Below are positions 1 through 21,258 of a DNA stretch of 64,000 nt, piece after piece (position 1 is the first letter of the stretch; each line of letters opens with the position of its first letter). Made by a program: the position numbers and the translations under genes. The notes beneath the pieces were generated by a model, which was not told the origin of the DNA, did not search any database, and worked only from the letters and a program-made list of their open reading frames with translations. Origin of the DNA: Escarpia spicata (lineage: Eukaryota > Annelida > Polychaeta > Sabellida > Siboglinidae); the NCBI GenBank assembly GCA_963995525.1, contig OZ023211.1:60844487-60908486 (forward strand), given 5' to 3'.

Positions 1-1
1 A

Positions 2-793
2 CAACAATTCGCAAGACATGGCATACCAGAGGTTATACAATCGGACAACGGTCCCCAGTTCACAAGTGCAGAATTTCATAGGTTCAGCGAAGCCTGGAAA
101 TTCACCGTGACGTGAAGTTCGCCGTATCATTCCAAGTCGAACGGAAAAGCTGAGTCTGCGGTAAAAATAGCGAAGAGACTGTTAAAAAGAGCAGAGGATC
201 CATATCTTGGCCTGCTTGAGTTCCGCAACACGCCGACAACCGAAATGACGACAAGTCCTGTACAAAGACTTATGAACAGGACCACCAGATCAGTAATCCC
301 GCAAGTACGACAGGATTTCAACCCGACAACAACTGCAGCTGTGCGAGCGGAGAAACAGCGCAGACGTCTCAAAATACAGCATCAGTACAACAAACATGCC
401 CGAGATCTGTCGCAAATACAGCTCGGAGCACCTGTCCTGATCAAGGACATGGTGGACGCAAACAGGAGATGGAAACAAGGACGAGTTGTTGATCAACTGA
501 ACGAGCGATGGTATACTGTCGAAAACGACGGAAATTTGATTCGACGCAATCGGGTGCTCTTGAAGCCATTATACGAACAACAACCTGATGACATCAGGAT
601 CGAGCCTGCGAGCAGCGAGACATCCGTAGCGACAACAGATCAACGTGCGCCCGAGACTCTTCAATCACCAAACACCGACAACACGATGAAAGCCAGCGAC
701 GAACCTGTGAAGACACTCACTGAAACCACTTTGCAGTCATACCGAACGCGATCTGGACGAGAAGTTGTGAAACCGACTCGCTTCAGAGAATAG
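2..793 (+). pseudogene. Ty3/gypsy pol, 3' part (integrase core end and C-terminus)
   Basis: This frame runs from the left edge of the window and encodes the second half of a retroviral-type integrase. The second catalytic aspartate is in a SDNGPQF motif (about 53-73) and the catalytic glutamate is in SNGKAES. A basic linker and an LxxxG-type C-terminal module (about 420-580) follow, then a Ser/Thr-rich tail ending at 793. A single in-frame TGA at 113-115 breaks the frame between the second D and the E; the frame is the same before and after, so this is a nonsense mutation and not a frameshift. A polypurine tract and an LTR start follow, so this is the 3' end of an LTR element whose 5' part lies outside the window. 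It lies in the intron before the first visible CMTR1 exon. It is unrelated in sequence to the intact gypsy element at 52010-62473. Confidence 0.85.
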
Positions 794-906
794 GTCGTTG
801 AACTGTTAGTTTAGTAATTGCATTGTCGTTTCTAGTTAAGACATTTCTGCTATAACTACTTGCATTAATTTGCTATATGAACATTCTTAAGAATAATATT
901 GTCTTA

Positions 907-1155
907 AAAGAAAAGGGGATGTTAACATTGATACTATTTTAGTTGGACATTATCCGTAGGTAGACACCGGATGGAACTTGGCTTTTATGTGACTAACCGT
1001 TATGTTGCATGGTGACAACGATAGAAGTTCGTAATCGTGTTATTCAATAAACATACACAATCATTCACAAACAGCGTGTAACTTGGACATCACTGTTTAG
1101 TTTACAGTCTCATAGCAGTTTAGCGAAACGTTTTGTGGCTGAGAACATCATGACA
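907..1155 (+). mobile_element. Polypurine tract and 3' LTR of the decayed gypsy element
   Basis: A purine run AAAGAAAAGGGGA at 907-919 directly precedes a TGTTAACATTG start at 920, the usual PPT/LTR junction. An AATAAA lies at about 1046. The right LTR end is not clear: an ending in CA near 1154 is possible, but the left LTR is outside the window and no target duplication can be tested. Confidence 0.55.
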
Positions 1156-1257
1156 GTTTTAGTTGGTTATCTCTATTAATATTTTGTTATAGTTAACCTT
1201 TTGTGCACGTGTGATTACCACGATGTCCCGTTAAGACATGCCTCTGTTATGCTCCAG

Positions 1258-11315
<10,058 letters not shown>

Positions 11316-11544
11316 AACCGGTGTCTTACGCGTGCAATCGTTGTTTGCTTGTGCAACGATCGTCGCCAGCTGTACATATTTGAAGACGTAGTCGCATGCA
11401 TCACACGTAGACTAGTCGCAGGCATCACGGGTTATCGGGTTGCCAGGCGCAGTTTGTTCTCGTCCAAGACGTGGAGCACGGTCTGCTGCCGGTGTCACTG
11501 TCACACACTGATGGCCCAGAGATATCCACGAATGTGATGTTGGA

Positions 11545-11550
11545 ATAAAA
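11545..11550 (+). promoter_or_regulatory. Possible CMTR1 polyadenylation signal
   Basis: AATAAA lies 230 bp after the CMTR1 stop codon, in AT-rich sequence. It is the first canonical hexamer downstream of the stop. Confidence 0.5.
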
Positions 11551-12350
11551 AAACAGCACTATTCATTCTCAAACAATTTCTACGATTCGAAGACAGTTCG
11601 TATTTATTACGGTTCACATACAAGACAGTTTGTGCTTGATACAAGATGATTTGTATCCAAAACGGTTTGCATTTATAGATGTGCCGACCTGTTTTAATAA
11701 TGTTACAAACAGAACAGTTGATGGAGTCTGGTGGTGTTATAATTAAATTAAACTGAAATAGGCTATTCGACAGCAGCACTGCTTTACACCATCCTTGCAG
11801 CAATGAATTATTCTGTTCATGTTAGGGCCCACGTCTCACTGGCCAATGGAATGTTATTATATACACTGTATTTTGAAACTGTCAACATGATTTTTGTATA
11901 TATCCAGACTTCCCAAGTAACACCACATGGAGTGTTCATAACATTAGCATATATGAATTTATCTTTGTTAAAGCAGTGTTATTGTAACGTTTCAAAAAGT
12001 TTCAGATGCCTTCTTAGGATAGGTCTGATGTGCACAAGGGTTTAGAGTTAGGTTGAAGGTACTTTTGACAAGATTTACATCGGGAGTTTACATGCATTTG
12101 TACGAGGAGGGGTAGCAGGAAGCTCTCCCCGACACAGGTGGTCAGCGCATTTAGATTCCGTCTCGGCGGTAGTAGAAGTGTACTTCACTACCGCTCCATG
12201 CAATCTGTGACGACGGTTACGAGAACGTGGACTCGGTCAAATGTGCAGCGGCTCGCAAAGAAGCTTGAAACCGGTGTGGTGGCAAGACTCCGATATAAGA
12301 CTTGAAAGCTGAATATGACATAAATCTCCAGAATCTAGCGTTGGTTAGAA
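11551..12350. other. Intergenic, nothing assigned
   Basis: No gene is supported. A somewhat GC-richer part at about 12130-12300 is open in one forward frame for about 56 codons, but it has no recognisable domain. Confidence 0.4.
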
Positions 12351-12484
12351 CATAACAAGATTTAACAAGATTGCCACCCAGAGAATTAACTCTAGGTAGC
12401 AGGTGGACAAGGAAGCCCTTGGCTTATCGAGAGTCCGACCTTTTTATCTATGTGTATCCCGCCCGTCTGAGGTATGTGTCGATT

Positions 12485-14393
12485 TTATTTTAAAACATTC
12501 ACGCTACTAGCACCCACACAATCAGCAGGTAATCTGTTCCATTCATTTACAGTCCTTTGTGAAAATGAAAACTTTCTTATATCCAATCTACTCTGCTCCT
12601 TTGCTAATGCAAGATCATGTCCTCTAGTCCTTCTATCTTTCTTAACTGAGAAAAACATATTTCTATCAATATTTTCATAACCCTTCAATATTTTAAACAC
12701 TTCTATCTGATCTCCTCTCAATCTCCTGGTCTCTAGTGTTGTTAAACCGCATTTTTTAAGGCGTATTTCATAACCCTCAGATTTGGTATAATTTTAGTTG
12801 CTCTCCTCTGCACTCTTTCTAGCATATCTATGTCCTTCCTGCGATATGGCCTCCACGCTTGAATACAATATTCTAAATGAGGCCTAACTATTGTTTTGTA
12901 CAGCGGTATTATTAGCTCTTTTTCCTTATACGTTATGTTTCGCCTAATTAATCCAAGGATTTGATTTCCCTTTGAAGCTGCAATTCCGCACTGCTCTGAA
13001 ATCTTCATATCAGCACTAACGGTTAACCCTAAGTCCTTTTCTTTTATAGTAGTACTTAGTACAGTACCCCCCATTGTATATTCTACCTCTTCGTTCCCAT
13101 GTCCTATGTGGAGGCATTTACATTTCCCAAAATTGAACATCATTTGCCACGTTTCAGACCATTTGATCAACCTGTCAAGATCATCTTGTAAATGCTGTCT
13201 ATCTCCATCACTTTTAATCCTTCTAAACACTTTTGTATCATCCGCAAATTTCAACACCTTGCTTGTTATTTCATCATCCAAATCGTTGATGTACATTAAG
13301 AATAATATAGGACCTAATACTAATCCCTGTGGTACCCCACTCAATACCGATTTCCAGTTTGAAGCCTCCCCATCAACTACTACACGTTGTCTTCTGTCAA
13401 TCAGCCATTGTTCTATCCAGTTTATTATACCATTTCCTATGCCATGGGCCTTTAGTTTAAGCAGTAATCTTTGATGTGGTACTTTGTCAAAAGCTTTTTG
13501 AAAATCTAAGTAGACGATATCTACTGGTGATCCCTCATCTACCCACTTAGTGATGTCTTCTAAAAAACATAACATATTTGTTAAGCATGACCTCGCTTAA
13601 AAAAAACCATGTTGAGATGGGTTTATCAAGTTTTGTTTAACAAGAAAATCCACCATGTGATCTTTAATTAGTCTTTCTAATAATTTACAAATCACTGATG
13701 TTAAACTCACGGTCTATAGTTCTCTGACTTGTTTCTTGAACCTTTTTTGAATAACGGTATAATGTTTGCTTCTTTCCATTCTAAAGGAACCACTCCCTCT
13801 TCTAATGACAAGTTGAAAACTGTTGCAAGTGGTATGCTAATTTGTTCTACAATTTCCAATAGTAGTTTGGGTGGAATACCATCCACTCCAGGTGATTTAT
13901 TATCCTTCATAGCCCTTATTTTCTTAGCTACCATTTCCGGGGTTACAATTAATTGTCCTAAATAGTCTGAATCTGCCCCCTTGAACTTAGCCTCTGGTAT
14001 TGGCAGTTAACTAATATCTTCCCTGGTAAACACTGAACTAAAGTACTCATTCAGGTCTTCTGCCATTATGAATCCCTCTGATATTATATTTCCAGCACTA
14101 TCTTCTAGAGGACCGACCTTATCTTGAACTTTCTGTTTGCTTCGAACATACGCATAAAAACTCTTGCTGTCATGTTTTATATTACTAGCTAATTGTTGTT
14201 CATAGCTTCTCTTTGAATTTCTAATTTCAGCTGTAGCTTGGTTAAGTGCTTCTTTATAATTGTTGTAGTCTTCATCATTTCCAGTACATCTATATGACTT
14301 CCACATCATTTGTTTATACTTAATTTTTCTAATGGCTTCTTTCGATAAGTGTTTCTTTTTGGACCGTTTTCCTTGTTTTTTTGAAGGGTACAA
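12485..14393 (-). pseudogene. LINE ORF2 reverse transcriptase domain
   Basis: Segments 14393-14007, 13934-13707, 13575-12742 and 12721-12485 together cover a LINE reverse transcriptase. Motifs seen are NKSPGVDGIPPKLL, YLDFQKAFDKVPH, the GVPQG block, and FADDTKV with the catalytic Asp pair. The C-terminal region has VRPHLEYCIQAWRP. Frame changes between the segments and a Met-poor start show decay. Confidence 0.9.
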
Positions 14394-15336
14394 ATTTATC
14401 GATTATGCACTTTATTTCACTCTTTAATATATTCCAGCATTCTGTTGCCGTCTTATTTTTCAGTGTCTTATTCCAGTCTATCTTTGCTAAATATTTCCTC
14501 ATGTCCTTATACCTTCCTTTGTGGAAATTTCTCCTATACTGCTTTATGCTATTCCTTTCTGATTTTACTTTGATGTTAAAATGTATCTGGTTGTGATCGC
14601 TACTCCCCAGTGGCTCACATATCTTGACATTGTCAACTAATTCATTCTGTGAGGACAAAACTATGTCTAACACATTCTCACCCCTGGTTGGTTCTAGCAC
14701 ATGTTGAGAAAGGAATGTATCTTGAACTAAAACTAAAAACTTGTGGTCCTCTCTCCCCATACTCTGTAGAGATTTCCATTGTATATGCCCATGGTTAAAA
14801 TCCCCCATAATAATACAGTCCCGTTTGCTTACTTCCCTTATAGCGTTTTGTATTTTTTCATTCTCTTCTATGCTTATGTTTGGACTTCGATAAACTAACC
14901 CAACTGTTAACGTTGAGTTTCCTGTAACTATGTTACACCAAACAGCTTCTTCGCAATCTGCTTCTCTTTATAATTTTATTTCATAAGCCTGAATAGATTC
15001 TTTAATATATAAAATAACTCCACCTCCCTTTCTTCTTATTCTATCTTTTCTAAACATTACATATCCTGTCAGTCCCAATTCAGCATCTGATATATCGGTG
15101 GTGGTCCAGGATACGGTTATACCTATTATATGAGGGTCAATATCTTCTACCATAATGTTTAGTTCATTTCTTTTGTTTACTATACTCCTTGCATTTAAAC
15201 AAACACATTTATATCCAGCTTCAGAAGAGTTTTCCAGACTGTTATTTGTTGATTTATTTGTGCTGTCTTTATCTATGCCTCCATTTTCAGGCTTTTCTGT
15301 GAGTCCCCCCTGCGAATCTAGTTTAAATAGATGCAA
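14329..15336 (-). pseudogene. LINE ORF2 apurinic-type endonuclease domain
   Basis: Two segments of one frame, 15336-14968 and 14808-14329, encode an exonuclease III-like LINE endonuclease. Visible motifs are LNARSIVNKRNEL near the start, the RKGGGVILY strand, the MGDFN motif and the SDH catalytic motif. The TETW motif of the family is degraded to TVSW. A stop interrupts the frame near 14966, and the frame is lost near 14340. Confidence 0.8.
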
Positions 15337-15540
15337 CCTGTCCCACTGTCAACAGATTGCAGCAGATTCTCTGAGAAAACTGCTGCCCCCTTTCCACTAA
15401 GATGGAGGCCATCTCTCATGTACATATCTTCCCTCCCAACAAAGTATCCCCATAAATCTGTGAATCCCACCCCCTCTTCTTCACACATCTGCTCAGCTAG
15501 TGCATTGATCGCCAACCTCTTGCAGTTTCTATAAGTACAG
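15318..15540 (-). pseudogene. LINE ORF1 C-terminal SGNH/GDSL esterase-like domain
   Basis: The minus-strand frame encodes the last part of an SGNH-hydrolase fold: a block around FTDLWGYFVGRED followed by DGLHLSGKG. The Asp and His of DGxHLS are the catalytic pair of block V in this family. CR1-type LINEs are known to carry such an esterase in ORF1. The frame ends at 15318 and overlaps the following ORF2 start by about 19 bp in a shifted frame, as expected for adjacent LINE ORFs. The N-terminal part with the catalytic serine is lost by 5' truncation. Confidence 0.7.
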
Positions 15541-15800
15541 TCATAGGCGTCGGGACCGGGGGGACGGGGCTGATCCCCCATATGTTCGGTAGGGGCTGGA
15601 AATAGGAAAACCCTCCGATAGTTTGGGAAGGTTTGCAGTTTTGGATGTAATTTTAGGTTTTGGAGAGCTAGCCGGTGGGAGCCACGGAGATATGATTATT
15701 CCCCCAATATTTGGGGAAAGGGGCACAATTTTGGGTGCAAGTAGAGGTTTTCGGAGAGCTTCAAAGAGGGTGTTTTTGAGAGCCTGAAAGTAGAGTTTGT
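15541..15800 (-). repeat. Dispersed repeat with GCACCC/AAAACCT motif, copy A
   Basis: Read on the minus strand, this contains repeated blocks of the type GAAGCTCTCCGAAAACCTC followed by TTGCACCC, and ends in a G/C-rich terminus near CATAGGCG. The same design occurs at 17370-17640 and 50760-51050. It adjoins the 5' end of LINE copy 1. Confidence 0.6.
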
Positions 15801-17369
15801 GTCGAAAGAAAAATACGCTCCAAATAATTAATTATGAGTACGCTATTCGTCTTATTGTGTCGGTAATCGAGCACCATTCTTGGCTATTGTATTTAAACGG
15901 AACACAGTCGCACTGCTCCACAAATAAATAGAAATTCGTATTATTTACGGGCTATCCACCCACGGTGTTGCAGGGCTGCCCCGGCCGAGCGAAGTCCACA
16001 ATGGGTCTGATAACAGTCTGTTGAATGTCCCAGCACGCTACCACAACAGTGCACGGACGGCCAAGTTAGGTCGTAGGCCCCTGCTTCCGTTGGCATTTCG
16101 GAGAACCACCGCTAACAGACCTGCGACATTTGGTGTATGGATTAACTGACTACTGAAATTGTGCAAACGCACTGCGTTGCCAGGTATGCGAATACACTTA
16201 GAAAGGTAAACAATACGTCTTAGAATCATCGTGTCATACATAAACAGTTGCAGAAAGCTTTGCTTAGTGGATATCTCCTAAGTTCGCAGACAAGTGCAAA
16301 CAAACGTGTTGTTTCGACAATGCATAATGTGCGATTTGTGATTTTGAGCAATCCAAGATGTCTCCCAAACCACAGCTAATGTCCACCGGATTCAACTAAT
16401 CAATGTGACATGGTTGTCGGGACATTGTCCACCACGCTGCCCGGTTATGTTATCTACAGTAGCATCAATATGCATTAGTACATGTTCCGCTCAATAGGTG
16501 GTGTCACTGTATCGATTTATTTTCCCCGCGGTACGTAGCGACGATTCATACGTAATGCTTTACGTCGGTTTGAACTTTGCGTACTTATACGCAACCATTT
16601 CTTATATTACTATAGTCCTTCATGCATAAGTGCTCCATGTTGTAATACACTGGCGCAACAGGTTGCATATGTACCATTGCAGCTCGTCCCCTCCAAGTAG
16701 GTACGTACACGCCACTGAACATACGCATCCAGCGCCTTGTCAAAGGCCATCATAGCAACAATGCACTATATTTTGCACTATATCTACACAGTCAATATCT
16801 TATTAGTTGTGTTATATAAACAGCCAGCGAAGGGTTGAACTGTCATGAGCAATTCTTTTGTGCAGTCGTCCATTGCCTTAACACGTTATGTTATATAAAG
16901 TACTTAACATTAATTCATCACGATTTATAATTTGTTTTCAGAAGCGCGCGCTCTAATCGTATATCTGTGCGGCTCGCTCATATATGTATACTTTCAAGGA
17001 TCTCGCTGGTACTTGTTTGCATTCCCAGTTGTTACCAGGACGATTAACACTAGTGTTTATGTTTTGATGTGTACATTATGTTCGTGTTTGTATTTCTGCA
17101 AATGTATGTAGCCTTAATTTGGTGACCTGGCAGTTAGACTTGTGTACAAAATTAATGATTAATTCCACCAGCAAATGCGACATGGGTAGGACTGGCAAGA
17201 GTCTCAACCTCCCGTCTCCTCCTGTTTTAGAGTCATTCTCCCACGAGTCCCATCTGTTTTTGACGCTTGCCTCCCATAGTTTTTGACATTCCACCTCCCA
17301 CTGGCGCGAAAACGAAATTACTATTGAGAGAACTGAGAACCCGAGCGTCAGCATCACAGACTCCGCTCC
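15801..17369. other. Intergenic, nothing assigned
   Basis: No open frame or repeat that I recognise. The upstream exon or promoter of the TMEM86-like gene may lie here, but I could not identify it. Confidence 0.4.
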
Positions 17370-17640
17370 GCTGTCAGATCATGACATCGGAAGACGGGGG
17401 GAAGGGGCAGGGGGTGCTGTTGATGAAAACATTGAAAAAGGCTGCGACCTTCAAAATATTTAACGTCACCAGAAACCTTCCGTTGCACCCCTCTTGACGC
17501 TTGCCAAAACACTCACCTTAAGGCTCTCAGAAAACCTCGATTTGCAGATTTACTGGGAGCAGAACCATACGTCTGCCCGAAATTCCAAGGGCAACTGCCC
17601 CCTTGCCCCCCTGTTCCCGCGCCTATGTCACGTCCCACCT
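17370..17640 (+). repeat. Dispersed repeat with GCACCC/AAAACCT motif, copy B
   Basis: The blocks GTTGCACCCC, GACGCTTGCCAAAAC and GAAAACCTCGATTTGCAG run in order and end in a C-rich terminus before CGCGCCTATG. It is in inverted orientation to copy A (15541-15800). Confidence 0.6.
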
Positions 17641-17723
17641 ATTGTTGAGCTGATGTTTCTTTAAGCAGACAGTGTATCGTTTATTATTTCGTGTATTTAT
17701 TATATTCCACAGAAGCAAGTATC

Positions 17724-18401
17724 ATGTGGCCTGTGTTGCTGCCCTACGTCATCCTTGTCATCGTCCACGCCGTATTCGGTCGTCACAAAGACGCTGCAGG
17801 GAACACGTTTCTGCAGTGTCTCCCCGTCGCCTACCTTGCACTGGTGCTCACATCTGCCGGAGCAATCCACAAGCAACACGGACATCGCGTCTTCTTCCTC
17901 CTGCTGGCGGCGTGCCTATCCGCCGCTAGCGACCTCTGTCTGGCATTCGACACACTACTTCTACCCGGACTTCTAGCGATGTCCGCCGCACGCATTTCGT
18001 GCACAACCGCGTTCGGCTTCAGTCAGCCGCTGAGATATGATATTGGAATCATGTTCTTACTTGGGATAATAGTCCTGCTGCTCTTCTTCCTTCCGACAGT
18101 AAAATCGGTCCCTGTGTGTGTTGGCATTGGTTGCTATGCAGTGCTACTGAGCGCGTTGGCATGGCGATCGATTGCAGCGTGTTACCATGGTGACCACGAT
18201 GTGGCGCCCCTGGTGGCGTGTGCAGGAGCGGTATTTGTCGTCTGCTCTGACGTCGGATGTGCTTTCAAAACTTGTGGGTACAGACTGCAAGGGATTGTGC
18301 CGTTTTTTGTGTTACTAACGTATTATACAGGCCAGGCTTTGTTGGCACTGTCGGTCCTAATTCCGAGCTGGGAGCGCATGCAGTTTGGAGGAGTTCTATA
18401 A
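17724..18401 (+). CDS. TMEM86/YhhN-family membrane protein (lysoplasmalogenase-like)
   Basis: A 225-residue protein starting at ATG 17724. It is almost entirely hydrophobic, with about seven to eight predicted membrane segments, the usual size and shape for the YhhN/TMEM86 family. Members hydrolyse the vinyl-ether bond of lysoplasmalogens in internal membranes. The two conserved acidic positions of the family are visible as SDLCLAF (D70) and CSDVGCAF (D176), and the C-terminal LTYYTGQALLALSV matches the family's last helix. A strong acceptor (TTATATTCCACAG) ends at 17712, just before the start, so a 5' exon carrying the UTR or a few more codons is likely; the in-frame ATG at 17691 would then be intronic. 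The rest of the coding sequence is one exon. Family assignment is by motif; activity is inferred. Confidence 0.82.
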   Translation: MWPVLLPYVILVIVHAVFGRHKDAAGNTFLQCLPVAYLALVLTSAGAIHKQHGHRVFFLLLAACLSAASDLCLAFDTLLLPGLLAMSAARISCTTAFGFSQPLRYDIGIMFLLGIIVLLLFFLPTVKSVPVCVGIGCYAVLLSALAWRSIAACYHGDHDVAPLVACAGAVFVVCSDVGCAFKTCGYRLQGIVPFFVLLTYYTGQALLALSVLIPSWERMQFGGVL

Positions 18402-18451
18402 ACATTCTCCACCTACTTTCAATGTCCTCATTATTTCAATGCATCTTCAAT

Positions 18452-18457
18452 ATTAAA
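18452..18457 (+). promoter_or_regulatory. Possible polyadenylation signal of the TMEM86-like gene
   Basis: ATTAAA lies 50 bp after the stop codon. An AATAAA also occurs near 18679, at the end of a SINE copy. Confidence 0.45.
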
Positions 18458-18509
18458 GCAATGATAATCAAACCAGTTGTCGTATTCCACGGTGTTCCAG
18501 TTCTCACAG

Positions 18510-18700
18510 CGGTAATAACGATACTCTGGCAACCGACATTGGTTGATATTTGTGTACACAATTTTCGCGCACTATTTGCAGCACGGCTTAATGCTTCTCA
18601 GATAAATCGAGATGGTATACAAGTGAACAGGTCTGCCAGTGAGTAAAGTGGAATTCGATTGAACGTGTCTTCCAGGGAATAAAGTGTAAAGTACTATATA
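18510..18700 (+). mobile_element. SINE body copy in the 3' region of the TMEM86-like gene
   Basis: Shares with the SINE at 26911-27240 the blocks GATATTTGTGTAC, TTCGCGCA, TTGCAGCA, GGCTTAATGCTTCTCAGA, GAGATGGT and GAACAGGTCTGCCAG, in the same order. The tRNA-derived head is absent. Confidence 0.75.
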
Positions 18701-18713
18701 TATCTGAGTGGGC

Positions 18714-18785
18714 CTACACACACGTGCAAGCAAGCTCACGCGCAAACGCACAAGCGCGCGCGCACACACACACACACACGCACGA
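18714..18785. repeat. CA/CGCA-rich microsatellite
   Basis: A mixed CACA and CGCG alternating purine-pyrimidine run. Confidence 0.8.
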
Positions 18786-18789
18786 TGGG

Positions 18790-21042
18790 CTAACCGCTAA
18801 TGAATTGGGGAGGGAAATTATATTGTGTAACCGATTCACTGTTTTGTGCCAAGAAATCAGTGAAACTGGAATTGCTTTGTCGTGCAGCGATGTAAGAGAA
18901 AGGAAAGTGGGTCGCCCAAATACAATCTGGGGAGAAACCGTAGGAACCGAGAGACAACAATTGGTGTAGAAGACATGCATGGTATGAAGTCAAATAGATA
19001 GCCGGAGTTAGGACACACAGGAGGCAAGTGTGTGACGGGGCCTGAAGAGGATAGGTGAAAAGTGAAATATCGCCCCAACCTGAATCAATCAGACCCGTTA
19101 TGCTATTTGCTGGTAACAATTTCATTTTATAACCAAATATATTAATTTTCCCCAGTACATATTGAGAAAGTATTCGGATGTACTCATAATGTACTCATAA
19201 AATCTGAGTACAATGAGTACGAGTCCATGACCCACAAGTTTTATGAGTACGAGTACTTCAAAAATTTACTCGAGTACATGAATACCAAGTACTTCGGCCC
19301 CAGGTCTGGCTACAACAATTGTCTTTGAAACAAAATGGGGGAACACAGATTGATTTGATAGATGGGCAATTTCATGTAACTTTGGACATGGCACTGAAAA
19401 ATTAATCTTCTTATATTGACAATTTATTACTTGTATGATATTGTACACATGTTGGGCGTAATAAAAATGAAAGTTACACACTAATGCTACTTGGTAATTA
19501 TGAATAGGACCATTTGGAATGGTAAGGCTTTTATTTTTTAATTATATCTCTGAAACTTACCACAAACACTAGGCCCATTTCCATTTTAATATTACAGTAC
19601 ACCAAGTTAAATAATATATATTTTGATAAAGTGGATACTGGTAATTAATTGTGCACAGTTGGTATTCATCTATGTCTTAGCCACATTAGTGCATTTTGCT
19701 AGATGTGTTATTGGTGGCTATCATGTAACGTGAGTGACGAATATGTGAATATTTTAATCCCAAGTTTGAAAGCAAAAAGTGTATTCACATAAACTGTTGT
19801 TTCTCCTTCTACTAGCTAAGTTTTATGTAAAACAAAAACAAATTCACCTCTAGGCCTTATAGAGTTTATGCAATCTGAGCTTAAAATCTGTAACGTGAGT
19901 GACAATGTAACGTGAGTGACGATATGTAACGTGAGTGTCGTCCTTAGAATCATTCTGGTTCTGGTGATTCTGGATATATCTAGGAAGCTTGAAACTAGTG
20001 ACCTATGGGGAACACATTAATTAAAGTGATCATCAACAAATTGTATTAAAACAAATATGTTTACATATATTTCTTTATTTGAAAGCTGAAATGGAAATTG
20101 AGCTTTGAGTTGCAGAAAGTTTGAGAGAACATGAGAAACATTTACCCATGAAACCATTGCAAATGTCCTCAATTGCAATATACCATTTATGTGTAACTCT
20201 CTTATTGTTACACCCAAAATATGTGTTCAATATTACAAACATTAAATTGTCAATATATGTGAAGTTATATTTTTCAATATTATGTCAAAAATTATATGGA
20301 ATTGACAACAATTATTTACTGATTGATTTACTGATTACTGTAGCAGGAAGAATATGTTTAAAAACACAATTGATAAAAATTTCAGAAGGAAGGATTACAT
20401 ATAGATAAAAAAACAATTGGATATTTGATAAACAAATGGCTTTAATGAAGTGCCTGCTACCCCAAAAATTGGCAAAATTGACTGTACACGAGAAGATGAC
20501 CAATCAAATGTTCACTGATCACTCCAATCCTGACAAGATAGTCAGCCAATAGTGGTGTATCTTTGGTGAATGACGAGAATACATGCATGTTATGTTATTC
20601 TTAGTGACTAGGGCATTGTGGAAGGTGATGATGTCTACCCTGGTGAGGTTTAATATTTTGTAATGATGATTACGTGCAAAATTAATCATAATTGGTTATG
20701 CTTATTTTCTAAGTAATCTAAGTAATGTAATCACTGTGAATCTGAATAGTGGACACTTTTTTAAAGTTTTTAACAATTTAAAAGATTTTTAAGCGGCTAA
20801 TTTACATTTTATTTGTGACATTTGATTATGTACTGTATATATCCTAGGTACAGGTTTACAAGGGAAAGGTTGAAATGAATAGCAATATATATTATGTTTG
20901 GATTACTTCAAAGGAGAGTTTTTGATAAAGTGTGTATTTTGTTGTGTTCGTAATACACAGGTATAAATTTGATGACACATAAAGCAGTCGAATGGCAAAT
21001 AATTTTGTTGCTAGATAATTGAATTTGTAAATTTGTTCACAG
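18790..21042. other. AT-rich intergenic with two short repeat clusters
   Basis: No gene is supported. At 19160-19300 the word GAGTAC/GTACTC recurs many times in both orientations, as in degenerate subterminal repeats of DNA transposons. At 19724-19938 the 14-mer GTAACGTGAGTGAC occurs four times (19724, 19890, 19907 and 19926, the last with one change). Confidence 0.6.
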
Positions 21043-21258
21043 TTTGTGACTTTGACTCCCTTGGAGCCAAGACTGGGAAGGAAACTAACTGAGCCACTCA
21101 CCAATCTGATACACAGGTAAGCTACTTACAGCTACACAAAGCAGTGCCTTGTCAAAGATAATCTCATATATATTGAATTAAACAGAAATGGGGGAAGACA
21201 TTAGAAAATCTTGTGAAGTGCTGCATGCGGTGGTCTGGATCTGTGGAGACTTCTCAGA
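21043..21258 (+). pseudogene. AP-3 complex delta subunit-like exon pair (partial, probably non-functional)
   Basis: Two exon-like blocks have good splice sites. The block 21043-21116 reads FVTLTPLEPRLG then KLTEPLTNLIH, matching the alpha-solenoid of the AP-3 delta adaptin, a coat subunit for Golgi/endosome-to-lysosome sorting. The block 21186-21258 reads SCEVLHAVVWICGDFSE, matching a delta adaptin segment that in the intact protein lies well over one hundred residues further on. Only 69 bp separate the blocks and their phases do not fit each other, so the exons between them are missing. No other AP-3 delta exon was found nearby. A partial gene copy or a rearranged remnant is the simplest explanation; lost assembly sequence is another. 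Confidence 0.6.

Larger units (their letters stand above)
12353..15540 (-). mobile_element. CR1-superfamily LINE, copy 1 (5'-truncated, inactive)
   Basis: A minus-strand non-LTR retrotransposon. In transcriptional order it has the end of ORF1 (esterase domain), ORF2 endonuclease, ORF2 reverse transcriptase and a 3' UTR. The 3' end has a direct repeat of TTGTTAAATC, also present at the 3' end of copy 2 (42366-44174), which marks the element terminus near 12353. The 5' end stops at about 15540, where a different dispersed repeat begins. The reading frame changes several times (around 14340, 13600 and 12730) and has a stop near 14966, so the copy cannot make a full protein. Confidence 0.88.
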
